NCBI GenBank assembly: GCA_030693515.1
Contig: JAUYAK010000026.1
Location: forward strand, 1-64,000
Source: Opitutaceae bacterium
Lineage (GTDB): Bacteria > Verrucomicrobiota > Verrucomicrobiia > Opitutales > Opitutaceae
Length of the DNA stretch: 64,000 nt
Direction: 5' to 3'
Shown: piece after piece, positions 54,105 through 63,500 of the stretch
Layout of the letters: every line of letters begins with the position of its first letter
Position numbering within the stretch: the first letter of the stretch is position 1
The notes under the pieces: model-generated
Told to the model about the DNA's origin: nothing
The model's input: only the letters and a program-made list of their open reading frames with translations
Databases searched by the model: none
Translations under genes and position numbers: made by a program

Positions 54105-55406
54105 ATGAACACCACTCAGCCTCCCGCCGCCCCGACTCTGCCGCCCCCGATGCCGCGCCGTGATTTCCTCAAGACCACCGCCAGCCTCGCGGTCGCCGCC
54201 GCCATCGGCAGCCGCCCGCTCACCGCCGCCGAACGGACTCGCTCGGTGGGCGCCAACAGCCGCATCCGCATCGCCCAAATCGGCTGCGGCAGCCGCGGAC
54301 GCACCGCGCACATGGAAGGCATTTACAAGCACGTCGCCTCGACGAATTTCGAGATCGTCGCCCTTGCCGATCCGTGGAGCAAGGCCCGCGAAGAGGCAAA
54401 CGGCATGGTGAAAAAATGGTTTGGCCGCGACGCGAAGCAGTTCGTTTCCCACCGGGACTTGCTGGCCATGGACGGCATCGACGCGGTGATGATCGCGTCG
54501 CCCGATCACCAGCACACCGATCAACTCGAAGCGGCTGCGCGGGCTGGCAAACACATCTACGTCGAGAAACCGCTCGCCACCGAACTCGACAAATTGAAGC
54601 GCTCGGTGGACGCCGTGAAGGCCGCCGGCACCGTTGTCCAAGTCGGCACGCAATGGCGCAGCTATCCCGGCGTCGGCGGCGCACGCGCCGTGATGAAGAG
54701 CGGGCTCCTCGGAAAAATCTCCCGCATTGAAGAAGCCCGCAACAGCGAGCGGCCCTATTGGTATACTTATCTCGGGCGCGATGTGAAAGAGGCCGACGTC
54801 GACTGGAAGGAATTCCTCGGTGATCGGCCGATGCGGCCGTTCACCCCCGACCAATACGAGGCGTGGTATGGGTTCTACGAGTTCAGCCACGGCCCCACGG
54901 CGCAATGGGCCGCGCACTTCCTCGACTGTTCGCACTACATCATGGGTTGCGGCTTTCCCACCTCGTGCGTCTCCACCGGCGGTATCTTCACCTGGAAGGA
55001 CGAACACAAATTCACGACGCCCGACTGCGTCCAGGCGACGTGGATTTACCCGGAAGGCTTCATGCTCACGAGCTCGACCAATTTCGGCAACAGCTCGGGC
55101 AATACCCGCAAGTATTTCGGCACGAAAGGCACGCTCTCGTTGGACAACGCCAACGCGCCGAGCTACAGCGCCGACGGCGGCCCGAAGCGCGACGGCAAAA
55201 TCCGCGGCAAGATCGACGTCACTCCCGTCGAGTGCCCCGATCACTTCCTGAACTGGCTGCAGTGCATGCGCACCGGTGAGACACCCAACGCTTCAATCGA
55301 CGACGGCTACAAACATGCAGTCGCGGTCTTGATGGCCGCCAAGGCCTACGAGACCGGCCGGAAGACCATCTACGATCACGCGCAGCGCGCGATCCGCACG
55401 GTTTGA
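54105..55406 (+). CDS. Tat-exported Gfo/Idh/MocA-family oxidoreductase
   Basis: A 433-residue oxidoreductase with a twin-arginine signal (MPRRDFLKTTASLAVAAAIG) and the Rossmann strand RIRIAQIGCGSRGRTAHMEG, then IYVEKPLATELDKLK with the catalytic Lys. Exported members carry their NAD(H) tightly bound and swap hydride between sugars, as in glucose-fructose oxidoreductase (family knowledge). C-terminal domain contains HFLDCSHYIMGCGFPTSCVSTGG. The ATG at 54105 is 5 bases after the upstream stop, so the genes are co-transcribed. Confidence 0.92.
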   Translation: MNTTQPPAAPTLPPPMPRRDFLKTTASLAVAAAIGSRPLTAAERTRSVGANSRIRIAQIGCGSRGRTAHMEGIYKHVASTNFEIVALADPWSKAREEANGMVKKWFGRDAKQFVSHRDLLAMDGIDAVMIASPDHQHTDQLEAAARAGKHIYVEKPLATELDKLKRSVDAVKAAGTVVQVGTQWRSYPGVGGARAVMKSGLLGKISRIEEARNSERPYWYTYLGRDVKEADVDWKEFLGDRPMRPFTPDQYEAWYGFYEFSHGPTAQWAAHFLDCSHYIMGCGFPTSCVSTGGIFTWKDEHKFTTPDCVQATWIYPEGFMLTSSTNFGNSSGNTRKYFGTKGTLSLDNANAPSYSADGGPKRDGKIRGKIDVTPVECPDHFLNWLQCMRTGETPNASIDDGYKHAVAVLMAAKAYETGRKTIYDHAQRAIRTV

Positions 55407-55487
55407 CCGCGCCCTCGCTCGCCGAGGCGTGCGCATATTGCCGCTACCTGCCCGCTCGTGACATCCCCGATCTGGGAACAACCACCT

Positions 55488-56408
55488 ATGAACAATCCTA
55501 AACCAATCGTCCCGCAAGGACGTTTGGCGATCCTCACCCGCCGCAAGTTTGTCGGCGGCGCCTTGCTTGCGATGGCTGGTGCAAGCGGCCTCCGCGCCGC
55601 GGGAGAGTCGCCGTGGCAGGTCGGGTGCTACACACGCCCGTGGAACAAGCACGACTACCGTGTGGCGCTTGATGCGATTGCCGCTGCCGGATTCAAGTTC
55701 GCCGGCCTGATGACGGCGAAAACGGGGATGCTCCTCACCCCGGACACCACTCTCGAACAATCGGCCAAGATGGCGGCGGAGGCGAAGACCCGCGGTTTGA
55801 GCATCGCGTCCGCTTTCGGGGCCGACTTCATGAAGAAGTCTTCCGTCGCCGAAAGCATTGTTCGCCTCCGGCGATTGGTGGACAACGTTGCAGCCTGCGG
55901 CTGCCCTGGCCTTCTTCTCGGCGGAGCAGGATATCCCGAAGCAGTCGATGACTACTACAAGGTCGTCGCGGAATGCTGCGACTATGCGGAGGCCAAGCGC
56001 GTGGGGCTCACCATCAAGCCTCACAACGGACCCAGTTCTACCGGCGCATTGTGCCGCCGCCTCATCGACCAGGTCGGCCACAAAAATTTCCGGCTCACCT
56101 ACGATCCCGGCAACGTCTGCAAACATTCGGGCAACACCGTCAATCCCACCGACGACGCGGCCACCGTCGACGGGATCGTCGCCGGAATGTGCGTGAAAGA
56201 TTTCCGCCTGCCGAACGACGTAGAAATCACGCCGGGCACCGGCCAGGTGGACTTCGCGCGCGTGACGGCCCGGCTCCGTCGCGGCGGATTCACGCGTGGT
56301 CCCGTCGTGATCGAATGCCTCGACGCGGGCGACATCGCGCACGTCACGGCGGAGGCGAAAAAGACCCGTCTCTTCATTGAAGCGTTACTGGCCCGTGGGC
56401 TGACATAA
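55488..56408 (+). CDS. Tat-exported sugar isomerase/epimerase-type TIM barrel
   Basis: A 306-residue barrel protein of the xylose-isomerase-like family. The N-terminus has TRRKFVGGALLAMAGASGLRAA, a twin-arginine-like signal. Metal-site pieces: GLTIKPHNGPSST (His), FRLTYDPGNVCKHSG (Asp, His), CVKDFRLP and VVIECLDAGD (Glu). The ATG at 55488 follows an 81-base gap after the oxidoreductase gene. Probably processes the same keto-sugar as its neighbours. Confidence 0.83.
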   Translation: MNNPKPIVPQGRLAILTRRKFVGGALLAMAGASGLRAAGESPWQVGCYTRPWNKHDYRVALDAIAAAGFKFAGLMTAKTGMLLTPDTTLEQSAKMAAEAKTRGLSIASAFGADFMKKSSVAESIVRLRRLVDNVAACGCPGLLLGGAGYPEAVDDYYKVVAECCDYAEAKRVGLTIKPHNGPSSTGALCRRLIDQVGHKNFRLTYDPGNVCKHSGNTVNPTDDAATVDGIVAGMCVKDFRLPNDVEITPGTGQVDFARVTARLRRGGFTRGPVVIECLDAGDIAHVTAEAKKTRLFIEALLARGLT

Positions 56409-56437
56409 ATCGTTTCCGCCGCCGGACCCTTCGTCGC

Positions 56438-59400
56438 GTGCTCCCCTCCTCCGTCCTCAGTCGCCGCTTTCGCCTGCCGCTCCTGTTCGTAGCGCTGCTC
56501 GGCACCGTCCTTCCCCGTGCGCGCGCTACCATACCTGCCGCTGCCCGGAGCGACGCGCTGTATGCCAAGGGCTATCTGGTGGTCACCCACTATCCGGGCG
56601 TGTTCACCAACGAGACCAGCGCGACCACGACGACCGCCGGCTTGAACGAGGCCATCGACGATGCCTACACCAACAACCTGCTCGCCTACTTCCCACCGGG
56701 CACCTACCTCGTCAATGACACGCTCACGGCCCATACGGCGACGGGGGTTCCCACGAATGCTCCGGGCTATACCAGCGCGACGCCGAGAAATCACATTGCC
56801 ATAATCGGCGCCACCACGGGCAGCAGCCGTCCGGTGATCAAACTGGCAGCCAGTGCCGCCGGTTTCGGCAATGCGGGCAGCCCGAAACCGATGCTGGAGT
56901 TCAAGAACTTCGACCTCGCGGATCTGACCCTCGAACAGGAAGGCGCGGGCTATTACCAGATGCTGCGAGGCGTGGACTTGAATTGTAACGGCGGCAACGG
57001 CAATTCCGGGGCCATCGGCCTCTACTTTAACCAAAGCCAGGACAGTTCCATCGAGAACGTGAAGGTCACCGCCACCGGGGCCTTTGCCGGATTCAAAGGC
57101 TTGCCCCGCGCTGCGGGTGTCGTGGTGAACATCGAGGTCGAAGGTGGCCAATACGGCATTGACGCGCTTGCCACCCGCACGGCGGGCAGTGTGGTCGCCG
57201 GAGCCGTGCTGAGGAACCAGACGGTCAGTGCGGTGCGCTACGACGGCTATGTGCCGCTGGTCCTCGTGGGGTTCGAGATCGTCACTCCGAGCGGTTCGCC
57301 CCAAGCGGCCTTGACCATCACGGCGCACAACCGGGCGAATAACTCATGTGTGAATCTCATCGACGGCCGTATCACGCTGGGCGCTGAACCGACGGTGGCG
57401 GCGATCAACAATTCGGCGGGGATGAATTTCTACGCGCGCAATGTGTATGTCACCGGCGGCAACAAGCTGCTCAAGAGCGGAACCAACGCCACCGTCAGCG
57501 GCACGGGCACCTGGAAACGCATCGAAGAATACAGCTATTGCAGCCAGGCCGCCGTGGATGCGGATGGGAAAACTTCCTGGACGCTGATTGACGGCACCGC
57601 GACCAGAGCTCCGGCGCCCCTGAACAATGGCGCGGTTTCCTCCATCACCAACAACGCCGCGCCGCCGCCCGCCGACCTCCTCACCCGCCACGTCTGGACG
57701 GCCCTGCCCTCGGTGACGGATGCCGACGCTGTTGACGCTTACGCCCTGGGCATCCAGCCGGGGAACGTGTCCAGCGCCGCGTTTCAGAGTGTGATTGACA
57801 GCCATCGGAAGATTTTTCTGCGCAAGGGCATCTATTTCCTAAATGGCACGATCACTCTCCGCAAAGACACGATTCTGTTTGGAGCGGACCGGAACTTGAC
57901 GCGCATCGAGGTCCAGCCCGGTTGGAACCCGACCAGCGAGACGGCGATGATCACCACGGTCAACGATGCCACCGCCACCACCTATCTGGGCGAGTTGAGC
58001 ATTGGTGTGGATGCCACCGACCTGGCCAACGACTGGTTCGTGGCGCTGGACTGGCAGGCGGGCCGCAACTCCATGGTCCACATGGGGCAGATTTACCGTG
58101 AACCGGCGTTGACGACACCGATCAATCGACTGCCGACCAATCCCCATAGCCTCATCAAAATCCGGAACGCCGGCGGCGGCCGGTGGTATTCCACCGGGTC
58201 CAGAAAAAACTTCACGTCGCAACATCCCGCTTTCCGCATTCTCAAAGTCGAAGGCACGACCGAGCCGTTGTGGTTCTACGGCCTGAATCCGGAGCACCCT
58301 GCGGGTTGCGAGGCCTACGTCCAGTTCACCAACGCCAGCAACATCCGCATCTACGCCGTGAAGAGCGAGTTCAGCGGCAATACCAACTGGGAGGATCAGA
58401 GCATCCTGCTCCGGTTCTACAACGCCACCAACGTCGCCCAGTTCGGGCACGGCGCGATCCGCAACGCCGTGGCCGGCAAAGGAACCATCGAATTCCACAA
58501 CTCCGACCGGGTGCTGGCGACCTTGATCGCACCGCAATTTGACAACGGCACCGCGACGGGCGACACGCTGCGGGAATATGTCGGAACCACCAACGCGGGG
58601 ATCGCCTACCCGAACGTCGTATCCCTCTACAAGCGCGGCGTGATCACCGCCGCCGACGAAGCGGCGATGACCCTCACCGAGGTCCCATCGACTCCCGGCG
58701 GCACCGAATCCCCGCAGCTTTCCAATCTGGCCACCCGCGGCTCCGTCAATCCGGGCGATGAAACCCTCATCGCCGGGTTTGCCGTGTCAGGCCCGGGAGC
58801 AAAGACCGTGCTGCTGCGTGGAATTGGCCCCGGCCTCGCCTCGTTTGGCGTGCCCGGCTCGCTCGCCAATCCCAAGCTCATTCTCTTCGACGCCAACGGC
58901 GCCACGCTCGCAGAAAACGACGACTGGGGCTCGGGCAGCAGCAACGCCACCGCGACCGCCTTCGCGGCGGTGGGAGCCTTCGCACTGAATGCGGGCAGCC
59001 TCGATGCCGCACTCGTGACGACCGTAAATTCCGGGGCCTACACCGTGCGATTGTCAGGGGTCGGCGACGCGAGCGGCGTCGGTTTGGTCGAAGTATATGA
59101 GCTCGATCACGGGTCCGCTCGGCTTGTCAATCTGTCGTCCCGGCTTACGGTCGGCAGCGGTGCCAGCGTCGGCATCGCAGGTTTCGTCGTGAGCGGTCCG
59201 GTGCCAAAAAAATTCCTCATTCGCGGTATCGGGCCAACCTTGGCCCAGTTTGGTGTGCCCGACCCGCTCGCCGATCCCAAGCTCAGTGTCGTTGGTCCCG
59301 CCAGCACCGTTGTAGCTGCTAACGACAACTGGGGCACCGCGAGCAATGCCGCCGACATCGTCATCGCCTCCGCGGGCGTCGGCGCATTTGCGCTGCCGGC

Positions 59401-59518
59401 GTCATCGAGTGACGCCGCAGTGCTCGTGACGCTCCCGCCCGGCGCCTACACCGCGTCCGTCAGCGGCGCGAACGGCACCCGGGGCGCCGCTCTCATCGAA
59501 GTTTACGAGGTTCCGTAA
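56438..59518 (+). CDS. secreted twin beta-helix polysaccharidase (GH55-like) with two C-terminal GIGP repeats
   Basis: A 1026-residue exported protein (GTG start at 56438; export segment LPLLFVALLGTVLPRARA). The two beta-helix entry motifs LLAYFPPGTYLVNDTL (near 85) and KIFLRKGIYFLNGTI (near 458) and long collinear stretches such as GLYFNQSQDSSIENVKVTATGA mark it as a paralogue of the protein at 1322-4390. Instead of a DNRLRE module it ends in two about 125-residue repeats (766-891 and 897-1026), each with AGFxVSGPxxKxxLIRGIGPxLxxFGVP, then N-D-D/N-W-G, then a terminal VEVYE. The repeat looks like a beta-sandwich for surface attachment or glycan binding, but I do not recognise a named family. 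Confidence 0.82.
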   Translation: MLPSSVLSRRFRLPLLFVALLGTVLPRARATIPAAARSDALYAKGYLVVTHYPGVFTNETSATTTTAGLNEAIDDAYTNNLLAYFPPGTYLVNDTLTAHTATGVPTNAPGYTSATPRNHIAIIGATTGSSRPVIKLAASAAGFGNAGSPKPMLEFKNFDLADLTLEQEGAGYYQMLRGVDLNCNGGNGNSGAIGLYFNQSQDSSIENVKVTATGAFAGFKGLPRAAGVVVNIEVEGGQYGIDALATRTAGSVVAGAVLRNQTVSAVRYDGYVPLVLVGFEIVTPSGSPQAALTITAHNRANNSCVNLIDGRITLGAEPTVAAINNSAGMNFYARNVYVTGGNKLLKSGTNATVSGTGTWKRIEEYSYCSQAAVDADGKTSWTLIDGTATRAPAPLNNGAVSSITNNAAPPPADLLTRHVWTALPSVTDADAVDAYALGIQPGNVSSAAFQSVIDSHRKIFLRKGIYFLNGTITLRKDTILFGADRNLTRIEVQPGWNPTSETAMITTVNDATATTYLGELSIGVDATDLANDWFVALDWQAGRNSMVHMGQIYREPALTTPINRLPTNPHSLIKIRNAGGGRWYSTGSRKNFTSQHPAFRILKVEGTTEPLWFYGLNPEHPAGCEAYVQFTNASNIRIYAVKSEFSGNTNWEDQSILLRFYNATNVAQFGHGAIRNAVAGKGTIEFHNSDRVLATLIAPQFDNGTATGDTLREYVGTTNAGIAYPNVVSLYKRGVITAADEAAMTLTEVPSTPGGTESPQLSNLATRGSVNPGDETLIAGFAVSGPGAKTVLLRGIGPGLASFGVPGSLANPKLILFDANGATLAENDDWGSGSSNATATAFAAVGAFALNAGSLDAALVTTVNSGAYTVRLSGVGDASGVGLVEVYELDHGSARLVNLSSRLTVGSGASVGIAGFVVSGPVPKKFLIRGIGPTLAQFGVPDPLADPKLSVVGPASTVVAANDNWGTASNAADIVIASAGVGAFALPASSSDAAVLVTLPPGAYTASVSGANGTRGAALIEVYEVP

Positions 59519-59702
59519 ACAAGGCCTCGCTTCACAGAGCATGTTTCAGAGTTCGGGTGGAGGCAACGGAGCCAACGAACTGCACCTCGAACCCGAGCGT
59601 ATGACGGCCCGACGCGACACGTTTCCCTCACCGCACGCGGCCGGTCCCATCGAGTTGCGGCCACAGCAAGAATCCGCAATCCGCGTCCATGAGTTTTTTG
59701 AA

Positions 59703-60521
59703 TTATTTCCCGGAGGTTCGCGTCTCGAAAACCGCGATGGCCGCGGCCACCTGCGTGTCCGGATTGGCCGTCAGCGGTTTGCGGCCGGTTTCGACCGCCA
59801 TGACACCGCTCCAGTTCGTCTCTTTGATCGCAGCGAAGAGTCCCGCGAAGTTCGTCGCACCGGTTCCGACCACGGTGTCGATCACCACCGTCACTCCATC
59901 GACGGCGATTTCGATTTTCTTATCCTTGAGGTGAATGTCGAAGACCCGATCGCCGTAGCTGCGAAATACTTCGGCGGCATCGAACCCGGCGCCCGTCACC
60001 CAGCCGACATCCAGACACACGCCAATACGCCGGTCGCGTTTCGCCAGCACCGCTCTCACAGTGGCGGGGTCGCCATAGACCGTGCCGGTTCCATGATTGT
60101 GGATCGCGAGCTTGATGTCGTATTCACGCACCAGTTCCTCGAGATTATCCCACTCGGCGGGGTTCCGCGGCTCGACTACGATCAGTTTCGCTCCAATCAG
60201 CTTCGCAAACTCGAAGAGCTTCCGGTTTTCCTCCTTGTCGAGGGAGGTCGCATTGACGCCGAAGGTGTAAATTTTGAGGCCATTCTTTTTGAGCACCGCT
60301 AATTTGCGCAACGTTTCCTCCTTCGATCCCTTCGGGTTGAAGTGCCCGTCGTAGAATTGCAGATTCGTGATGCGATGGCGCACGGCGAATTCGACGGTTT
60401 GCTCGAATGTCATCGCCGTGCAGGTCCACGATTGCAGTCCAAGTTGCGGTGCGGCACGGAGCGAGAGAGTGAGCGCAGAGGCGAGAGCCATCACGCGCAA
60501 CACAGCGAAAACGATTTTCAT
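59703..60521 (-). CDS. secreted sugar isomerase/epimerase-type TIM barrel
   Basis: A 272-residue barrel protein with signal peptide (MKIVFAVLRVMALASALTLSLRAAP). Motifs: LGLQSWTCTAMTFEQTVEFAV, IKLAIHNHGTGTVYG (His), IGVCLDVGWVTGAG (Asp), VFDIHLKDKK (His) and GVMAVETGRKP (Glu), the metal ligands of this family. It is on the opposite strand to the preceding enzyme gene and convergent with it. The ATG at 60521 starts the signal peptide. Similar to, but not interchangeable with, the barrels at 53194 and 55488. Confidence 0.85.
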   Translation of the reverse strand: MKIVFAVLRVMALASALTLSLRAAPQLGLQSWTCTAMTFEQTVEFAVRHRITNLQFYDGHFNPKGSKEETLRKLAVLKKNGLKIYTFGVNATSLDKEENRKLFEFAKLIGAKLIVVEPRNPAEWDNLEELVREYDIKLAIHNHGTGTVYGDPATVRAVLAKRDRRIGVCLDVGWVTGAGFDAAEVFRSYGDRVFDIHLKDKKIEIAVDGVTVVIDTVVGTGATNFAGLFAAIKETNWSGVMAVETGRKPLTANPDTQVAAAIAVFETRTSGK

Positions 60522-60650
60522 GGGTTGAGCCCCATCATGCCGAGTTACGCAGACGGTCACAATCCCCGGAAACTAGGGGGATGACTCCACCGGTGACTTG
60601 TCTGCCGCTGCGGCGCGCGAGCTCGCGGAAGCACACGAAGAGCCACGCGC

Positions 60651-61307
60651 TCAAAACAGCCGGTGGCGCATCGCCTTGGCGACGGCCCCGCTGCGCGTGT
60701 TCACGTGCAGCTTTTCGTAGATGTTCCGGGTGTAGTCTTCCGTCGTGTGTGGACTGAGGCCGAGGCGTGCGGCGATCTGCTTGTTGCTCAGTCCGTCGGC
60801 CATGCCTTCGACGATTTGGCGCTCGCGTGGCGTGAGCACGGACGAATCGGTCGCCCGCGGAGCGAGCCGGGAAAACATTTCGAGCACGCGGCGCGCGACT
60901 CGCGGCGCCATTGGCGAGCCGCCGCGGCTCACCTCGTGCAGCGCCGTAGCGAGTTCGTCCAGCAGGGAGTCCTTGAGGAGGTAACCGGAAGCGCCGGCGC
61001 AGACGGCGCGGTAGATTTTGTCGTCGTCGTCGAATACCGTCAGGATCACGACCTGCGTGCCAGGCGCGGCCTGTTTGATCAGGGCGATGCCATCGAGGCC
61101 GCTCATGCCGGGCAGGCCGACGTCGAGTAAAACGATCTCCGGTGCCGCTTCCGGCTGATCGCTAAGTCGCGCGAGTGCATCCTCGCAGCACTGAAATTGC
61201 GCGGCGCAACGAAAGCCCGCGAGGGTGCCGATCGCGCGCGCGACAGTCTGGCGCAAGGTGGCGTTGTCTTCGATCAACCAGACTTGTTGTGAAATGGCAG
61301 TGCTCAT
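60651..61307 (-). CDS. NarL/FixJ-type response regulator
   Basis: A 218-residue regulator: receiver domain with phosphoacceptor D62 (VLLDVGLPGMSGLDG), T90 and K112 (GYLLKDS), and a LuxR-type DNA-binding domain at about 155-212 (LTPRERQIVEGMADGLSNKQIAARLGLSPHTTEDYTRNIYEKL). Its ATG overlaps the kinase stop by 4 bases, so the pair is coupled. Its target genes are unknown; the polysaccharide genes next to it are plausible. Confidence 0.94.
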   Translation of the reverse strand: MSTAISQQVWLIEDNATLRQTVARAIGTLAGFRCAAQFQCCEDALARLSDQPEAAPEIVLLDVGLPGMSGLDGIALIKQAAPGTQVVILTVFDDDDKIYRAVCAGASGYLLKDSLLDELATALHEVSRGGSPMAPRVARRVLEMFSRLAPRATDSSVLTPRERQIVEGMADGLSNKQIAARLGLSPHTTEDYTRNIYEKLHVNTRSGAVAKAMRHRLF

Positions 61308-63391
61308 TTGGTTTCGCGCAGGGTCGGTTCACCTGCGGTGCGCAGTAAACCCGTGAGCGCCACGCGGGTGCCGTGGCCGGGCCGGCTTTCGAGGGTGAAT
61401 TGCCCCTGCAGGAGGGTGGCACGGTGGCGCAAGCTCGTAAAACCATGCCCACCGCCCGGGCCGGAGACATCGAAACCCCGGCCATCGTCACGCACCTCAA
61501 GCGTGAACTGGCCGGCGCGCACGGTGAGATGAATTTCAACCTGCCGGGCACCCGCGTGGCGCAGGACATTGTGAAGCATTTCCTTCAAAGCGAGGAGCAG
61601 GTGGCGTTGCACGTCGAGGGAAGGAGCGGCGTCCATGCCCGAAATCTCGAACTGCCATTCGAGGCCGCTGAGCAGACGGCGCGCTGCGGCGCGGAGCCGG
61701 TCCGCTAGGCGCGGCGCATCGTGCGGCCCGGGTTGGATGAGCCACACCAAGTCCCGCATGGCGGCGGATGACTCCTTCGCCAATCGGCGAATCTCCCCCA
61801 GGTCGCGGGCCGCGCCGACGACGTCCTGCCGCTCGCCCAACTCGGAGAGCATCGCGATACTGGCGAGATTGCTGCCGATCTCATCGTGCAGATCCCCGGC
61901 GATCCGCCGCTGTAGCGCCGCCACCGCAAGGGATTGGGCCCGGCGGGCGCGATAGAACGCAAGGATCGCCCCGGCCACCACCAGAGTCACCACGCTGGAG
62001 AGCGTCCACCCGAGCACGCGCACCAAACCGGGTTGGATTTCGGCCTGGCGCGCGCGGACGCCAGCGATTTCGTAGAGGAGCTCCCGGCGACGTGACAGCA
62101 TGCCGAGCCACACCGGCCACTCGATTAATTCCAATGCCCCGCGCATACCGTCGGTCAGATAGTCGGGGCGGAAGTTAGAAGATTCTCCAGTCGGGGCACC
62201 TGAGGCTGTGACTGGGGCCCTGAACGCCACGTTCTTGTCGCCCTGATAAACCTGCAACTCGGCCAGCGCGAACACCCAGGCATTCTCCGCGCGCGGCCAA
62301 AGTTCCGTCGCCGTCACCCGCACGTAGCGCGCCGGGATGCCATCGCCGGGCACCGTGACGGGATTGAACGCGGGGTTGTCGAGCACTCGAGCCGTCCAAT
62401 CGGCCAGCACGCGCGACGAAACGAACGCCGCGTCATCCGCGACTTCGACGCGAATCTTTCCGGGAAAGCCGTAGCCTTGATGGACGGAATAATGGGTCAG
62501 CTTCGTCGGCAGCAGACGCACTTCGTCAAAGCGTCGAATTTCGCCGAGATCGATTTGCGCCCACGCGACCGCCGTGGGGCTGGGAAATTGGGCCGACTGC
62601 CAGCCGTGGGCGAGTTTGTTCCCGCTCTTGCGCAGGGGCGCACCGACGGTGCTTTGTCCGTCGATCAGATTTTCCCGGCTCCAAGCCGGAGCGCTCTCAA
62701 GCGAACCGCTGGTCCGCACCGTCACACCGGTGAGGCCCGTCGCGAGGTTTCGATTGCCATTTAGCACCATGATTTCGCCGAGGGCATAGGTGTAGTATTG
62801 GTTCCGCCCCCATGGTTTGCTCATGACGACGCGCACCCGCCGCGCCATGGTGCCGCGCGCGGGCAGGAGCACGGGCAGAATGCCGGGGTTGGGAAAATCG
62901 GCCCCGGTGAAATCCGCGATCACGGCCAGCGATCCGCCGTCATCCTCCAGTTCGACGCGAAACCGGCGCGGAAAACCGACGCCGGGCTCGCTGGCACTGT
63001 TCGTCGGCGCATCGACCGGGATGAGCGCAATCGCATCGATCGCTTGCGCGCTGCCCAGGTCGATTTCTACCCATTGCCGAACGGGCAAAGCGTCACCGAA
63101 CCCAAATACTTTCCACCCGATACGAGCGCTCTGCTCGTTTTGCGGTGCCGACGGCAACTCCAACAACGCGGCCTCCAACCGGTGACGTGCGCCGTCGAGT
63201 TTGCGATACTCGGGACTAATCATACGTGCTATCCTGTCGGGCACGGAAAACTTCCCCTCCTCTAAACCGGTGTCCTGTGCCCGCAAGCCGACGGCAAGGG
63301 CGAGCGCGGCAACCGCTAGGCCGACCCGCCGGCTGTCGCCCACAATCGGCCCTCCGAGGAAGACGTGCGCGTGTGAAGGGCGATTCAGCAT
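61304..63391 (-). CDS. sensor histidine kinase with two discoidin-like (F5/8 type C) sensor domains
   Basis: A 695-residue kinase. After an export segment (VGLAVAALALAVGLRAQ) come two predicted extracytoplasmic galactose-binding-like domains, about 92-212 (WVEIDLGSAQAIDAIALIP...VRVVMSKPW) and 237-384 (AQIDLGEIRRFDEVRLLP...ARYVRVTATELW). A helix-rich linker follows, then a transmembrane helix (about 459-480), a HisKA_3 domain with phosphoacceptor H502 (GDLHDEIGSNLASIAMLSELG) and an ATPase domain with N608 (MLHNVLRHA) and DDGRGF (635-640). The ATG at 63391 gives a sensible export signal; the longer frame has an unconserved N-terminus. The domain layout implies direct sensing of a glycan in the periplasm. 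Confidence 0.88.
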   Translation of the reverse strand: MLNRPSHAHVFLGGPIVGDSRRVGLAVAALALAVGLRAQDTGLEEGKFSVPDRIARMISPEYRKLDGARHRLEAALLELPSAPQNEQSARIGWKVFGFGDALPVRQWVEIDLGSAQAIDAIALIPVDAPTNSASEPGVGFPRRFRVELEDDGGSLAVIADFTGADFPNPGILPVLLPARGTMARRVRVVMSKPWGRNQYYTYALGEIMVLNGNRNLATGLTGVTVRTSGSLESAPAWSRENLIDGQSTVGAPLRKSGNKLAHGWQSAQFPSPTAVAWAQIDLGEIRRFDEVRLLPTKLTHYSVHQGYGFPGKIRVEVADDAAFVSSRVLADWTARVLDNPAFNPVTVPGDGIPARYVRVTATELWPRAENAWVFALAELQVYQGDKNVAFRAPVTASGAPTGESSNFRPDYLTDGMRGALELIEWPVWLGMLSRRRELLYEIAGVRARQAEIQPGLVRVLGWTLSSVVTLVVAGAILAFYRARRAQSLAVAALQRRIAGDLHDEIGSNLASIAMLSELGERQDVVGAARDLGEIRRLAKESSAAMRDLVWLIQPGPHDAPRLADRLRAAARRLLSGLEWQFEISGMDAAPSLDVQRHLLLALKEMLHNVLRHAGARQVEIHLTVRAGQFTLEVRDDGRGFDVSGPGGGHGFTSLRHRATLLQGQFTLESRPGHGTRVALTGLLRTAGEPTLRETK

Positions 63392-63500
63392 CGGGTCGGA
63401 TGACGACTTGCGGCGACGGAGATCACCGCGCAACAGACATCTCTTGGGTAGAACTTCATGACGATGAGGCTGAAGGTTCCCCAAACGTGCGGCGACGACA

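Noticed and set aside
59541-60302. Plus-strand frame of 253 residues after the beta-helix gene
   Set aside because: It is the shadow of the minus-strand barrel gene, which has a signal peptide and metal-site motifs.
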